NCBI GenBank assembly: GCA_036927565.1 | Contig: JAYESD010000005.1 | Coordinates: 150,990,023-151,054,022, forward strand | Reading direction: 5' to 3' | DNA: 64,000 nucleotides | Source: Tuctoria greenei | Lineage: Eukaryota > Streptophyta > Magnoliopsida > Poales > Poaceae | Shown here: one piece after another, positions 1-11,678 of the stretch | Numbering within the stretch: position 1 is the first letter of the stretch | Layout of the letters: each line of letters opens with the position of its first letter | The notes under the pieces: model-generated | Seen by the model: only the letters and a program-made list of their open reading frames with translations | What the model was told of the DNA's origin: nothing | The model's database searches: none | Made by a program: the position numbers and the translations under genes

Positions 1-781
1 AAACACCGAAGAGTTCCACTCGTTAGAGTTGAAAACCTCTGAAGGCTACACGTGCTATACAGCACTGGACCCGCCTCCCTCGTTTGGCTAGCTCCGACAC
101 TGCGACGTGTAATGCGAGGCCGAAGCTAACCCCCCCCCCCCCCCCCCCTTTAGGGAAGCTCCAGTCTTGCCACGTGTCCAATGACCCCGGATCTAACCCA
201 CAGTAGAGGGAAGCTCCGCTGTTGCCACATGTATAGTGGCTCCAGACCTACCTCCTCATGACGGGAAGCTCCAGAGCCGCCACGTGTAAAGCGTCCGGAC
301 CTAAGACAACAACGAAGAGACTAGCGGATCTCCAACAGCGCAGACATTCAAGGGCAGCAAAACATACAGTTACACGACTAGATTGCGTGTCATTAATGCC
401 ATATTAATGACACACAATCGGAGGACTCTTAACAACGGTAACACTGCTTAATTGTGTTTAATATTCACAAATCTTGAATTGGGCAATTAACTACCGACAG
501 GGCCACGTGTCGGGCCAGGCTGATGTAACAGTCAGTCCTTAGACTATAAAAGGGTTGCGCTGCACGATACATGACAAGGAAGCTCACATGCTCACAAGCG
601 CCATACACATACTTACAATAACACAACCCGTGGAGTAGGGTGTTACGCTCAAGCGGCCCGAACCTCGTAAAATGTCTCGTGTTACTGTCTTGTCCAAATC
701 TCATGCGCCCCAACTAATCAAGAACCTCCAGGGGCTACGATCTAGTAGTACTGGGGGAAGTGTCGATCGCACACTTTGACA
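1..781 (+). repeat. 5' LTR of Gy1 (first ~41 bases outside the window)
   Basis: It aligns along its length with 12197-12986. Its U3 contains degenerate repeats of a GGGAAGCTCC...GCCACGTGT motif, with CACGTG G-boxes at 49, 171, 281 and 504, a run of C at about 130-148, and a TATA box at 545. It ends in TTTGACA, directly before a primer-site-like sequence. Confidence 0.85.
545..551 (+). promoter_or_regulatory. TATA box in Gy1 5' LTR
   Basis: TATAAAA lies in the context GACTATAAAAGGG, 36 bases after a CACGTG G-box at 504-509. The same arrangement is present in the 3' LTR (TATAAAA at 12750-12756), so it is probably the element's promoter. Transcription would start about 30 bases downstream. Confidence 0.7.
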
Positions 782-801
782 TTTGGCGCGCCAGGTAGGG
801 G
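782..801 (+). promoter_or_regulatory. Gy1 primer-binding region
   Basis: The sequence starting TTTGGCGCGCCAGGTAGGG lies immediately after the 5' LTR. The same sequence with one change follows the Gy2 LTR at 19821. Its position is where the tRNA primer for minus-strand synthesis anneals. Which tRNA is used was not determined. Confidence 0.65.
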
Positions 802-817
802 AAGTTGTCATTTTAAG

Positions 818-2118
818 ATGGTGAACTCCGCTGCAGGATCATCCAACGGCAACGCTGATCAACCTGCGGTAGGGAATCTCTCCAACGTGCAACAACTAGC
901 GGGTGCAATTGTCCCGGCGGGCATCGTACCACCACCACCACCACCACCATCTGCTCTGGCTAATAATGCCGGACAGCAGGATGGGATCTCAACATCGGTC
1001 ACTGCATCGATGCACAACAATCCTGAGAACGCGCTAATTGTCGCGCGTACTCTTCTCCAACACCCACCACCGCCAGGAGCACCTCAGGGTGCCATGGAGC
1101 AGTGTCGTGCCGATGGCCTCAGCAATCAAGATTCTCCCCCTTCGGGGCAGGCACCATTTTAGCATCAGATCTTGTCTGGAAGACTTGGTCCACAGCATCG
1201 GAGACGTTCTATGTCTCAGCAGGTGATGTCGCTGCCTTTCGAGGCGCGTCGCACCCACACCACGTCGATACTTTCAACGCACGATCTACGGTCGGAGCTT
1301 GACCGACGATGCAGACAGCAGGACGGCCGCATCCATGTCGAGCGTGCTCGCGAGAGGCGAGAAGCTCGGGACAACCCTTCTCCTTTGGTAGTAGGGGGCG
1401 GCTGTTTGGCCCTGGCCATGCACCTTCGCATTGTCTGATAGCCGCAAAAGTTTCAGCCTCATCTGCTAGAGAAGTTCGACGGGACTGTCAACCCCGCCGA
1501 GTTTCTCAAAATTTATTGCACCACTATTCTTGTGGCAGGGGGCAATGAGGTCGTGATGGCCAACTATTTTCCAGTGGCTCTGACTGGGACCGCTAGGTCC
1601 TGGCTCATGAGTTTACTGCCTGACTCCATCAACAGTTGGGCAAAGCTATTTCAACAGTTCACCACCAACTTCGGGAGTTCCTACACCCGGCCCGACACTG
1701 AACTGGATCTTTTTGCTGTACAGCAAATGTCTGGAGAATCACTGCGTTCCTTCATCCAGTGGTTTTCTCATGTATGAAATACTATTCCTTCCATCTCCAA
1801 TGCTTCTGTCATCGTGGCATTCAGGCAGGGTGTCAGAGAGAAGAAGATGTTGGAGAAGCTGGCGATGAAAGAGGTTACCAGCATCACAGAGCTATTCAGT
1901 CTGGCTGACAAGTGCGCCCGCGCTGCAGAAGGTCAAGAAATGCACTCCAAGCTAGCTTCGGAGGCTAACAAAAAGTTCTCCAAAGGTTAAGCCTACTGCT
2001 GCTGCTACGGCCAGGACAAGAAAATGTCCAACGTCAAGAAGAAGTCATCGGCCAGGACACCTACTGCTGCGGCAGCTGCAGCTCTGGGTGGCCAGGGGCC
2101 ACACCCTGAAAAGTGACT
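818..2118 (+). pseudogene. gag: Gy1 gag (capsid), interrupted by stops
   Basis: Gag would form the virus-like particle of the retrotransposon. The ATG at 818 opens a frame that continues, with stops near 1160, 1436, 1439, 1775 and 1988, to about 2118. The N-terminal part has a run of seven prolines (932-952) typical of disordered Gag heads. The stretch around 1560-1770 contains VALTGTARSWLMSLLPDSIN, followed by W, F and L spacing that matches the retrotransposon Gag capsid domain. After 1775 the frame continues with a conserved helix-like segment (ITELFSLADKCARAAEG). No zinc knuckle is evident. The gene cannot make a full protein. Identification is firm for the capsid part and weaker for both ends. 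Confidence 0.75.
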
Positions 2119-2604
2119 TCGACCTTCATAAGAAGATGACGCTAGTCTAAATATGTGGTTTCCAATCCACAAAATGGACAAACATAGTTAGAAGACTGCC
2201 GAGAGGTCCAAAACCTTGTCGTGCACTATGACAAGCCCCGAGAAGAAGCTCCTTTCTGCTAGCGGGAAGGAAAACAGAAAGTCAACAAAGCTCCAGCTGA
2301 TATGAAGATAGGTTCCCGGGACCCCAAGAAGGTCCTGAAGGCTGTGCATAACACAGTCGATGATGATTCTGACGTGTCCGAAAATGAGCGTCAGAAGACC
2401 CTCAACACCATGTATGGAGTGTCCAGGTGTATCTCTTCTCGCCGCGTCCTCAAGATTATGTAGCGAGAAATGGCCACCGCAACTCCTACCGCCAAGGAAA
2501 AACCGCATCGGAAATTGATGGACACTCCCATCACTTTCGATGCTATGGAATGACACTGGAACATGATTGGGGCTGGCCAACTAGCATTGATGGTGTCTCC
2601 AACC

Positions 2605-3010
2605 ATCAACAACGTTCATCGCTACCATGTCTTGGTAGACGGAGGAGCGGTGCTCAACATCCTAAGCCACGAGGCATTCGTGAAGATCCAGCTTTGACTC
2701 TCGGACGTTCGCCCCTAATGTCCATTCTCCGGGGTAGGTCCAGAGGCCATCAGCCCTCTCGGATCCATAACACTCTAGTGACCTTCGGGACCTTGGAGAA
2801 ATACCGGAGCGAGAAGCTGGTCTTCGACATCGCACTCATCAACTTGCCCTTCAACGCCATCCTAGGCAGGCCTGCCCTGTATAGGTTCATGGCCACAACT
2901 CACTACGACTATCTGGAGTTGAAGATGCCAACACCTTCGGGGGTTCTCTGGATCTGCGAATATCGCAATGCGGGAGTCAATGCGATGGAAGAACTCCACG
3001 CGCTTGCTAC
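2605..3010 (+). pseudogene. Gy1 aspartic protease domain, frameshifted
   Basis: The retroviral-type aspartic protease cuts the Gag-Pol polyprotein. The active-site motif VDGGA is at 2635-2649, within HVLVDGGAVLNILS. The C-terminal half (NLPFNAILGRPALYRF, about 2840-2890) is in another frame, so at least one frameshift lies near 2690-2780, together with stops. The ILGRP motif is the usual flap/closing segment of Gypsy proteases. A related copy in Gy2 (20251-20740) has the same order of motifs. The third active-site residue is G where many families have S or T. DGGA is common in this Gypsy lineage, so this alone does not indicate inactivation. Confidence 0.75.
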
Positions 3011-3239
3011 AGCGCAGGAGGGAACCTCCAGCAAAGAGCAAGCTACTCAACCTCCGTGCATTCGTCATCGAGGCTCAATCTGTCACCACATGTGCAGCCA
3101 AGAGGCGACACTGACGTTCCCATCAAAGTCGTCCAAATTGGTTCCGATGCCGCCCAGACGACCCGTATATCGGGAGGTCTGGACAACAAATAGAAACTCG
3201 TGCTCATCACTTTCCTCCTGGCAGCGTTGATGTGTTTTC

Positions 3240-3890
3240 CTAGCAAGTGTCAATAATTCCTGGGATCCACAGGGAGGTGATTGAGCAAAGCCTGAAGATT
3301 TATCGCGACGCACGACCGGTACACAGAAGCCCAGGAAGCAATCAGTCGAGCGACAGAACTTCATCTGACAGGAAATCAAGAAGCAGCTCGAAGCTGGTTT
3401 CATCCAGGAGGTTCATCATCCAAAATGACTGGCAAACCCAGTCGTTGTAGCCAAGGCCAGTGGGAAGCTTTGGATGTGTATCGACTACACCACCTTGAAT
3501 ACGACATGTCCAAAGTAAACATTTCCACTACCTACAATACATCAGATAGTGGACTCCACCTCCTGGTGTGAGCTACTGCGTTTCCTAGATGCACATTCTG
3601 GATACCATCAAATCCAAATGTCTAGGGAAGATGAAGAGCATACTTCCTTCATAACAGTAGATGGATTGTATTGTTACATTGCCATGCCATTCGGCCTCAA
3701 AAATGTTGGTTCAACTTTTGTGCGAGCCATGCGCAAAACATTTGGAGAGCTCATTAGGGACATAGTGGAGGTCTACGTCGATGACATCTTCGTGAAAGTC
3801 AAGAACAAGGAGTCACTCCTTGACAACCTACAAGCCGTCTTCGACAAGCTACGCATGACACGCACTAAACTGAACCCGGAAGCTCTTCAG
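3240..3890 (+). pseudogene. Gy1 reverse transcriptase, degraded
   Basis: RT copies element RNA into DNA. The region 3247-3310 (PGIHREVIEQSLKIY) matches the connection before the fingers, and 3455-3500 encodes KLWMCIDYTT across frame changes. From 3549 one frame runs through FLDAHSGYHQIQMS (palm), MPFGLKNVGSTF and VYVDDIFVK. The YVDD catalytic box is near 3774-3785. After about 3890 the frame breaks and only fragments of the thumb are seen. Several stops upstream and the frameshift downstream make it nonfunctional. Gy2 carries the homologous domain at 38873-39720, with a 42-base deletion just where Gy1 keeps FGLKNVG. Confidence 0.85.
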
Positions 3891-4229
3891 ATTCTTGGTG
3901 ACCCACCAAGGAATAGAGGAAAACCATGCGAAGATCCAGGCTATAGAAGATTTGGCACCCCCAGCTCGCATCAAGAATGTCCAGAAACTAACTTGATGTT
4001 TGGCTGCACTCAGCCAATTCATCTCAAGACTAGCGGAGCGAGCACTTCCCTTCTTCAAACTATTGAGGAAGACTGGGCCTTTCCATTGGTCCGAAGAAGC
4101 AGAAAAGGCGTTCTAACAACTCAAGTAGATCCTCACGACACTACCAATATTGGTAGCTCCGAACCCTGGTGAGCCTCTACTGCTTTACATTTTTGCAAGT
4201 ACAGAGGTTGTCAGCGTGGTACTGGTCGC

Positions 4230-4560
4230 GAAAAGACCGGAACCATCTCCACTTTGGGATCTCAGACCCCTCCAGGAAGATCCGGAGCTACCTGAAGGTG
4301 TGTCTGGTTTCCATCCCCCAGGACGGATCTTCAAGATGAAAGGCTAGAGGATCAACCTCTCTCATCAAAGGGAGTTCACACGGCTGATCAAAAAGATCTG
4401 GACCCCTCCGGGAGGGTTTGGACTGAACAAGAAGAAGTTCTAAACCCTTTCGGGAGGGTCCGAGAAGATCAACAGGAAGGTCCGGACCCCTTCGGCGGGG
4501 TCCAGGTTGATGAAGAAGAAGCTCCAGCTCCCTCCGGAAGGTCCGGACTGTCCAGCGCCC
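4230..4560 (+). repeat. GC-rich minisatellite between RT and RNase H of Gy1
   Basis: About three to five degenerate copies of a unit of roughly 55-60 bases repeat the core GGTCCGGACCCCTCCGGGAGG, separated by GAAGAAG-rich linkers. The block lies between the RT thumb and the RNase H domain. An unrelated minisatellite occupies the same place in Gy2 (39950-40330). Confidence 0.65.
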
Positions 4561-4561
4561 A

Positions 4562-5380
4562 GTGTACTTCATCAGTGAAGTACTTCGCGACGCCATGACT
4601 CGATACATTGAGTTGCATAAGCTGCTTTACGCAGTTCTTACTGCCTCAAAGAAGCTTCAACACTACTTCCAAGCCTACAAGATATCACTGGTAACTTCTT
4701 ATCCACTGAGAGCCATACTACACAGTCCTAACTCTACTGGGAACATTGCCGAGTGGGCAGCGGAGTTGGCAGAATTTGATCTCAAATTCCTATCGCAACA
4801 AGATATCAAGAGTCAAGCCTTGGCTGATTTTGTGGCGGAGTGGACGCCTTCTACATTAAATCTTGGGGGCCCCAGTGAGCAGAAGTCGGAATCCAAAGTC
4901 CCGGTCTTTACCGAGCCTTATTGGACCATACTTCTCTTTGCTCCAATGGGGGAAAAGGTTAAATACACAGTGCACCTTGATTTCAAGGCGACCAATAACA
5001 TGGCATTGTATGAAGCTCTCATTTACGGGCTCAAGGTGTCGCTTTCATATGGCGTCAAGGAAATGCTAGTGAAGGGTGACTCACAGCTCATCATCAAGCA
5101 AGTCAAAGGTGAATGCAGCTTTAACAAACCTCAAATCGTTGCCTACCTTCTTGAAATTCACAAGATCCAAAAGGACATTGAAAACTTGGACCTCTACCAT
5201 GTCTAGCGTCTCAACAACGCTCAAGCTGAAGAACTCTCGGCGAAGGCTTCAACCGGAGCTCTAGCTCCCGATAGAGTTTTTGTTCGGAGATTGTCAAGAC
5301 CAACCGCTCGGGTAGCCGAACTGAGCGAAGGGGCCGAGACCAACACCTCGAAGCCGGCAGTTCTGGTGGCCCTGTTACCA
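4562..5380 (+). pseudogene. Gy1 RNase H domain
   Basis: RNase H removes RNA from the RNA-DNA hybrid. The first part, 4562-4850, contains RYIELHKLLYAVLTASKKLQ, a typical connection segment, and SQALADFVAEWTP. The catalytic domain proper starts near 4900. The segment that should carry the first catalytic aspartate (FDGS-like) is missing, apparently deleted between EPYWTILLFAP and KYTVHLDF. The YEAL glutamate (about 5010) and GDSQLI aspartate (about 5080) remain. A stop at 5204-5206 interrupts the C-terminal part. The loss of the first catalytic residue would by itself inactivate the enzyme. Confidence 0.75.
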
Positions 5381-5469
5381 TGACGTCCACCAAGGGTCGT
5401 AGGTGTTGTAGGAAGCTCTGAGCAACCCTACACACAAGACTCAGAAGCTCAAGTTAGCTCCAATGCATG

Positions 5470-6690
5470 GACCTCAGAGATGCAGAGCTACTTGAAAGAC
5501 AATATCCTTCATGAAGATGGTACATCCGCTAATCAGATCGTCAGGTCGGCTAAAAGATACACATTGGTAGAAGGGATCTCTACCGGCGCGGTGCCAGCGG
5601 TGTCCTAATGCGGTGTGTAATAAGGGAACAATGTCACGAACTCCTCGCGGAGATCCATGGAGGTGAGTGTGGGAACCACGCATCTTCCCGCACACTGGTC
5701 GGTAAAGCCTTTTGACATGGTTTCTACTGGCCTACAACACTCCAGGATGTAGTCTAGTTGGTGAAAAGTGTGAAGTGTGCCAGTTCCACGCGAAACAAAT
5801 TCACATTCTAGCTCAGTCACTACAAATGATACCTTCTACATGGCCATTCGCTGTGTGGGGATGGACATTCTTGGACCTTTCCCAAAAGCTATCAGAGGTT
5901 AAAGGTTCATGTATGTCTCCATCGACAAGTTCACCAGGTGCCTGGAAGCTACTCCAGTTGTGACAATCAACAAGCAGTCTGCTATCAAATTCTTGAAGTA
6001 CATAGTCTGCAGATTTGGAGTTCTGAATAGAGTTAACACAGACAACGGGACCAATTCACAAGTGCAGCATTCCAAGAGTATTGCGAAGACCTCAACATTC
6101 AAGTAAGCTTCGCATCAGTAGCTCAACTGACAAGTACTGGCCAAGCCAAGAGAGCAAATGCAGAAATATTGAAAGGACTCGAGAGAAACACATATGAGCG
6201 CGTGAAGAAACATGGAGCCAACTGAATTGAAGAGCTTCTCTCCGCACTGTGGGCGAGCAGGACAATACCTAGCTAGTCAACTTGAGAGACCCCCCTTCTT
6301 CCTTGTATACGAAGCTAAAGCAGTCCTTCCTCTAGAGATCACCATAGGGTCGCTCCGGGTCCGGACCTTCGACGAAGCCACGGAGGAAGAGCTTTGATGT
6401 GAAGACATTGACCTCGTTGACGAGGGAAGGTGCCAAGCAGCTGTTCAGAATGCACATTATCGCCAGGTGCTCCAGCGCTAACATCAAAGGCATGTGCGTG
6501 ACTGACAGCTCGAGAAAGGGGATCTAGTGCTGTAGAGAATAATAACTCGTGAAGGGATGAACAAACTTTCCCCTAGCTGGGATGGTCCCTTTTGAGTGAT
6601 CAAAGTATCCCGTCCTGGATGCGTTAGCTTGACAACATAGAATGGGACCCCACTTCCAAATCCATGGAACATCGAGAACCTTCATAAGTT
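5470..6690 (+). pseudogene. Gy1 integrase, fragmented
   Basis: Integrase inserts the DNA copy into the genome. Pieces in all three frames follow the normal order. The zinc-binding HHCC region is at about 5660-5790 (GECGNH and CEVCQFHAKQIH). The first catalytic region is around 5850-5880 (GWTFLDL). The second aspartate is at about 6040 (TDNGT), and a degraded third region follows. A C-terminal segment runs to about 6690 (PWNIENLHKFYAY), the usual end of integrase in this group. The frame changes repeatedly and stops are frequent. The homologous domain of Gy2 is at 42900-44165. Confidence 0.75.
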
Positions 6691-7435
6691 TTATGCTTAC
6701 TTACACAGAGGTGAGTCTATAATTACATGCAATGTAAGTTATAAAGTCTATACACAAAGTCGGGTAGGTCCTCCAGGAGAACACCCGAACCCCTCCGGGA
6801 GGGCCCAGACAGTTCAAGCAACATTTAACTTCGTCCCTGTACCGAAAGTGTGGCTTAGCTACCCTGGGTTAGAACAAGATGTATAATACACTTAGCTTGG
6901 TTCCGTACCCTAAGTGTGCCCTTGTCTCCCCTGTAATCTGAATCTATAATGGAATACATTGTTGTCTGAAAGTAGACTCTGCGTGCATGAATTTTGTATT
7001 GGCTCAATTTCTTTTATTTATCCTTCTCCTTCTTGTCTATAATGAAGTGGTGCAGTTCTTTTTGACCTTTAGTCCAAGTTACTCATATGTTGTACAAGTT
7101 ATATTATAGTTTTTTTGGATCTTAGCATTGCTAGACGGTCTACTCGCCTCAACGCCAAGCCAACACAGGTCCGGAGTGTGCTATCGACTTAGCCTGGTCC
7201 AACACCCTAAGTACGCCACTCTACCTACATTCCGGCAGGCTTTATTACGGCGGGTCATAAAGGCATTCAGATAAGGAAAAATTACATCAAAATACTTGTT
7301 ATCATATCAAGTTTCTTCGGATCTAAAATTCAAATAATAATTGTAAGTCACAATGAGTTATAGACGAGAGGATGAATTTTACGGTTTTTCTTGTCTTTGA
7401 TGCACAGGAAGAATGAAAATCATGACGATGGTGGA
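6691..7435 (+). other. Gy1 3' noncoding region
   Basis: About 745 bases with no supported gene. AT-rich stretches alternate with short GC-rich echoes of the minisatellite core (for example CCCTCCGGGAGGG near 6790). It separates integrase from the 3' tandem-repeat block. Confidence 0.6.
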
Positions 7436-7965
7436 CAATACCAAAGCTACTAAGCTCCGACATCCCCCAAGGGGGTCCGCCGTAGACGTTTTAGACATTG
7501 AAAGTGGGCGCCATCAGAGCTAACAAGATCCGACAACTCCCATGGGGGCCAGCCGTCGACGTGAAGCATAATGACAATTCGAGTGAAGATGGTGAAATCA
7601 CCGCGAGGGGATTCGCTGTCGACGTATTCTATGTCAATGGTGGATATCATCGAAGTCGGGAAGGACCGACGATCCCAGGGGGCCCGCCGCTGACATTTTA
7701 CGTGTTGACAGTGGCTGCCGTCAGACCTAACAAGCTCCGACACCTCCCAGGGGGCCCGCCATCAACGTTTCATGCGTTGACAGTGGGTGCCGTTGGACCT
7801 ACAAAACTACGACAACCCTAGGGGGCCGCCGTCGATGTTCTACGCGTTGATAGTGGGTGTTGTCGGACCTACCATGTTCTGACAACCCTAGGGGGCCCGC
7901 CGTCGATGTTTTACGCGTTGATAGTAGGTGCCGTTGGACCTATCAAGATTCGACATAACAAAGGG
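7436..7965 (+). repeat. Tandem repeat of ~65-70 base units in Gy1 3' region
   Basis: Seven or so degenerate units share the order AAGCTCCGACA, then CCCNAGGGGGCCCGCCGTCGA, then CGTT...GACAGTGGGTGCCGTC. The last three or four units (about 7680-7960) are the most alike. Arrays at this place are a known trait of Grande-type Gypsy elements. No coding role is evident. Confidence 0.8.
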
Positions 7966-8238
7966 TCCCAGGAAATGCCAGAACGAAACTTCGGACCTAA
8001 ATGCTAAGCGTTCCAACTACAAATTTGAAGCGTTCAAGTCATCAAGACATTGTCAAACCTTTTGGCACATGTTCACAAACAAATTGTGTACATCTACCAG
8101 GGGGCCAATAAGATAAAGGGCAATGTATTGAAGACAAGAATAAAATGGAACTCATTCACTCAAAGAGTGAATTTTATTCATAAGAAGTACTGGATTACAA
8201 AATGAGGATTAGTAAAACGCAAAAGAGAAAGGTCCTAG
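7966..8238 (+). other. Region between tandem repeat and antisense gene; 3' flank of the antisense gene
   Basis: No + strand gene is seen. It includes the minus-strand poly(A) signal at 8173-8178 and a short inverted repeat (TTCACTC...GAGTGAA, about 8155-8170) that could form a small hairpin near the end of the antisense transcript. Confidence 0.5.
8173..8178 (-). terminator. Candidate poly(A) signal of the antisense gene
   Basis: AATAAA read on the minus strand lies about 60 bases after the stop codon of the antisense gene (8239-8241). A second similar signal lies near 8140-8150. This suggests a separate minus-strand transcript. Confidence 0.45.
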
Positions 8239-11200
8239 CTACCAGAGGCTATAAGTCATGTGGAAAAACAAGGTAACCTTCTCGGCACATTCTGGGACGC
8301 TAGCCCTCGGAGCATCCACTTCTTCGACAATGGGTCCTTTGAAGATCAGATCTAGAGAAAGTTGGGGGTCTCGGCTCTTGTAACATTACAGAACATATTC
8401 GGTGACATTCATGGCCGGAGACTTTCCCTCCGTCTCGAGTTGGTCGATGATAACGTCACCCATCGCGTGGAGTTTGCTGCCGATAGAGTTAAGCTCCACC
8501 AGCGCCTGGTCCAGCTCTAGAGCTGGGTTCTCCGAACGTACCAGACTGAAGCCAAGTGGCACCAAGGCTCTGTCAACATGCCCCTAGATATCCCACACTT
8601 GATGGGAATTAGTTGCCCCCGAGATCCGCAGCTCCTCTAGTGACCTTCTGGCCACCACAAGCTCTAAACTCTCCCGGGAGATGCGCTCGACCTCTTTGGC
8701 ATGTTTCTGAATGCTTTCAGCCACTTGCTTTTTCATAGTCAGTGAGATCCATCTCCCGGAGGTGAATGCAGCTCTGCCGCTCGGCCAGGTCCTTCTCACT
8801 GCCTCTCACTTTCCCCTCTCTAGTAGCAACATCAGCTTCTCTTTTAGAGAGCTCCTGCCCCAGCTTCCATTGCTTCACTTCCTCCTGCTTGTACCGCTGT
8901 TCAAATTTTTTGGTGCGGTCCGCCAAGTTCTGCTCTTCTAGAGTCAGCTTCTCGGCGAGCTCCCCCTCTCTTTTCAAAATGTCCTCCTGTATCTCTAGGA
9001 GTTTCTCTTCTCTCTCATCGAGGTCCGCTCGGCCCTTCAAGAGAATCTTATTCAGCGTGTTGAGGTTGTCGTGATGATCGTCAGCAGTCTCACCGCTTTT
9101 CCTAGCATGCTCAAGAATCTCTCGAGACTTAGCGTCGAGGGCCCTCATGGAGGCCTCCTATTCCTCCAGCAGTTGGCCCCAATATTCCATTCGGGCCTTC
9201 TCCTTCTCGGCCCATTCCCGTTGGTTGGCAAACCATGTCTGTGCCAGCTTGGTCTCGAACTGAAGTCTGTTGCGCCAACGCCTCAAGGTCTGGCACTCTT
9301 CTCTGAGAGCCTTGCTGTCGTAGTCAAAGGTGAGCTGGACTTGAAGGAGACTCAAGCAGGCATTGTCAATGGACAATGCCAAGGGAATAGGCTCCAGACC
9401 TGCTGGGGTCATCTCTTCTAGTTCCAAGGGGTCTTCCTGTACAAAAATTAGGTCCCACACCACAAGCGTGGCCCCCTACGGTTCTGCGCCACTAGGGCCA
9501 CCCCCTAGAAGCTCCTATGCTTCTGTTGCCACCGACAAGGGTCCCACCCTGGCTGACGCCGAAAGTCTCCCCTCTGGATAATCAACCGACGGCTCTGCAG
9601 GTGGAGGGCCCGCTGCTGACTCCACTGGGTGTTCCGACTCAGACATGTGTGTTTATGGAGTAATCGCCTCTGTAGTGGATGTTGGAGCTTCGTCTGGAGC
9701 CCCCACCACTGTCGGCTCAGGCCTCGACACTTCTACTGCATCAGCCTCGAGTGTCAGGGCTTCAATAACTTCCAGCAAAGAGATCGGGACTTTGGGCACC
9801 TCAGGCTCGATCACCGGCTCTTTAATGACTTTCGGCACAGGCACTGGAGCTTCGATTGCCTCCGACTCAAATGTCGGGGCTTCTTCCATCTCCGTGTCCT
9901 GAGCCGGAGCTTCAGCCGCCAGCGCTGCCGCTGCTGGCGCATCTTCACAAATGTCTCCCCCATGGTCCGACACTACCACAAGGGCTTCTGGTGTCGATTT
10001 GAGATCTATATCAACGACAGTAGGTGCCAGAGCTATCGTGACCTCAGCCACCACTTGGGGAGGCACAGGTGTCAGAGCTGAAACTTCCACCTGCACAGCC
10101 TCAGTCGCTGTGGCGGGTACTGGAGCTTCTGTGCCTTTCTTTGTTGCATTGTAAACAAAGAATCGAAAGATTCAATACATGAAAAAAATAAAAATAGCAA
10201 CTCAACGTGTGGACGCACTGTTTACCTTGGGAGGCTACCGCTCCAGCTGGCGTGGAACTTCTTCACCAAACGATCAGAGCAAGAGCCCACTGTGGTCAAT
10301 GTGGCCAGAACTCCGGACTGCTGTCTGGGACTTGTCGTCGTCTTCGGCGTCACCTCAGATGGGACCTCCCTCGGCTGGGAAGGACCTCAAGATCTGTAGC
10401 CCACGCTCAGCGCTAGGACCATAGTCGATCTTCCGAAGCTAGCTCCCCTTGAGGACACCTGCACCAAAGGAGGCATAGCTGTCGAAGATTTGCCTCGCCG
10501 GGTAGAAGGGACTGTTGTAGTCGAAGGTGACCTGACGTGGCTCCAGTCAGCTTGCCTCAACTTCCACTTCTGGTTAGAGGATTCGGTCGGCTCCTTGCCT
10601 TTGCCCCTGCCTTTGACAATTTCATCGACTTTCTAACTCGCGGTAGGTGTAGCCACCTTCTTAGAAGCTCCATGTATTGCAACCCTGGAGATACGACGTC
10701 TCTCCACACGCTTAGGTCATCCGATGCTGGCATTCTCCTCCGGATCTCCCTGTTAATCTCTGGAACCATGTTCAGAGGAAGGAAGGCAGCCAATGGAGCC
10801 AGAGCGTCGCGGGAGATACCTCCATTTTGGAACTTCTTGAGATGGATCTTTAAAGCTTCATCAACCAAGTTGGTGTTCAAGCCGACTTTGATTCGGTTAT
10901 AATCCATCTCACTATTGAACGCCCATGTGGGCCACTCCCTAGTCTTTAGTGAAGCCCACCTGTTCACCATGAAATTGCGGAAGACCATTTGGGGGGTCAC
11001 TCCTCCCTCTATGTATTCTTCGATCCTTTCCAGTATGGGCTTGTACGCATCTGACAACTCTGGAACTACGTTCTAGGCATCGGTGTCGATGTTGAGAAGG
11101 CCCTTGGGCAGTTCCAGCCTCTTGTGCTTCTCCATAGTGATGATCACCCGATACTTCTTCCAATCGTCCCACTTGCTGGAGGGGAAGGTCTTCAAGTACT

Positions 11201-11678
11201 TCAAGGGGAAATTCTTCCGCTTCACGAAGTAGTAGAAGCCGATGAGCTCCGTCCCTTTGTCAGTGGTGTGGACCTTGAAGAAGGTCTAGAACAACTCGAT
11301 GCAGTGAGGCACGCCCACCCACATCTTGCAGAAGTGGATGAAAGTCGCCTCTAGAAAGAGGGAGTGGGGGCCGAGATGATAAAGCTGGAGGCCATAGAAA
11401 TCCAGCAGCATTAAGAGGAAGCTTGAGAAAGGCGGGATCAGACCCACCATGGCCTACACAGAGAAGTACACCATCTCCCATGTGTGCTCCTTCTTGAAGG
11501 GTAGCTTGCCGAAGCGGATGTCCTTGTTGCAGGAGTCGCTGGACCATCCCATGTAGGTCCAGACAATTGCCATCTCCTCGTTGGTCTTGACCTTGGTGCG
11601 GGGAAGACCCAACTCCATCGTGGCAATGTGGAGCGAAAGTTGGATGGCTATGCGAAGGTTGGAAGGCTTTGAGCGCAA
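8239..11678 (-). pseudogene. Antisense gene in Gy1: Transposase_28-like ('putative gypsy type transposon') N-domain plus coiled coil
   Basis: Minus-strand reading from ATG at 11676-11678 gives an N-terminal domain with GLQLYHLGPHSLFLEATFIH, then FVKRKNFPLKYLKTFPSSKW. This is the pattern of the plant domain called 'putative gypsy type transposon' (Transposase_28). Next come a basic segment (about 10560-10650), a stretch rich in A, V, P and E (9653-10129), and a long charged coiled coil (8720-9460, for example ADLDEREEKLLEIQEDILKR). A C-terminal part ends in stop 8239. In-frame stops (near 11453, 11288 and 11076) and a frame change near 8720 show decay. A possible 97-base intron (10225 down to 10129) has GT and AG ends. 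Related antisense genes are known in Grande-type elements; their function is unknown. Confidence 0.7.

Noticed and set aside
9629..10154. Several + strand ORFs rich in Ser, Arg and Thr
   Set aside because: They are shadows of the antisense Ala/Val/Pro/Glu-rich reading, which has the more protein-like composition and continues into recognisable domains.
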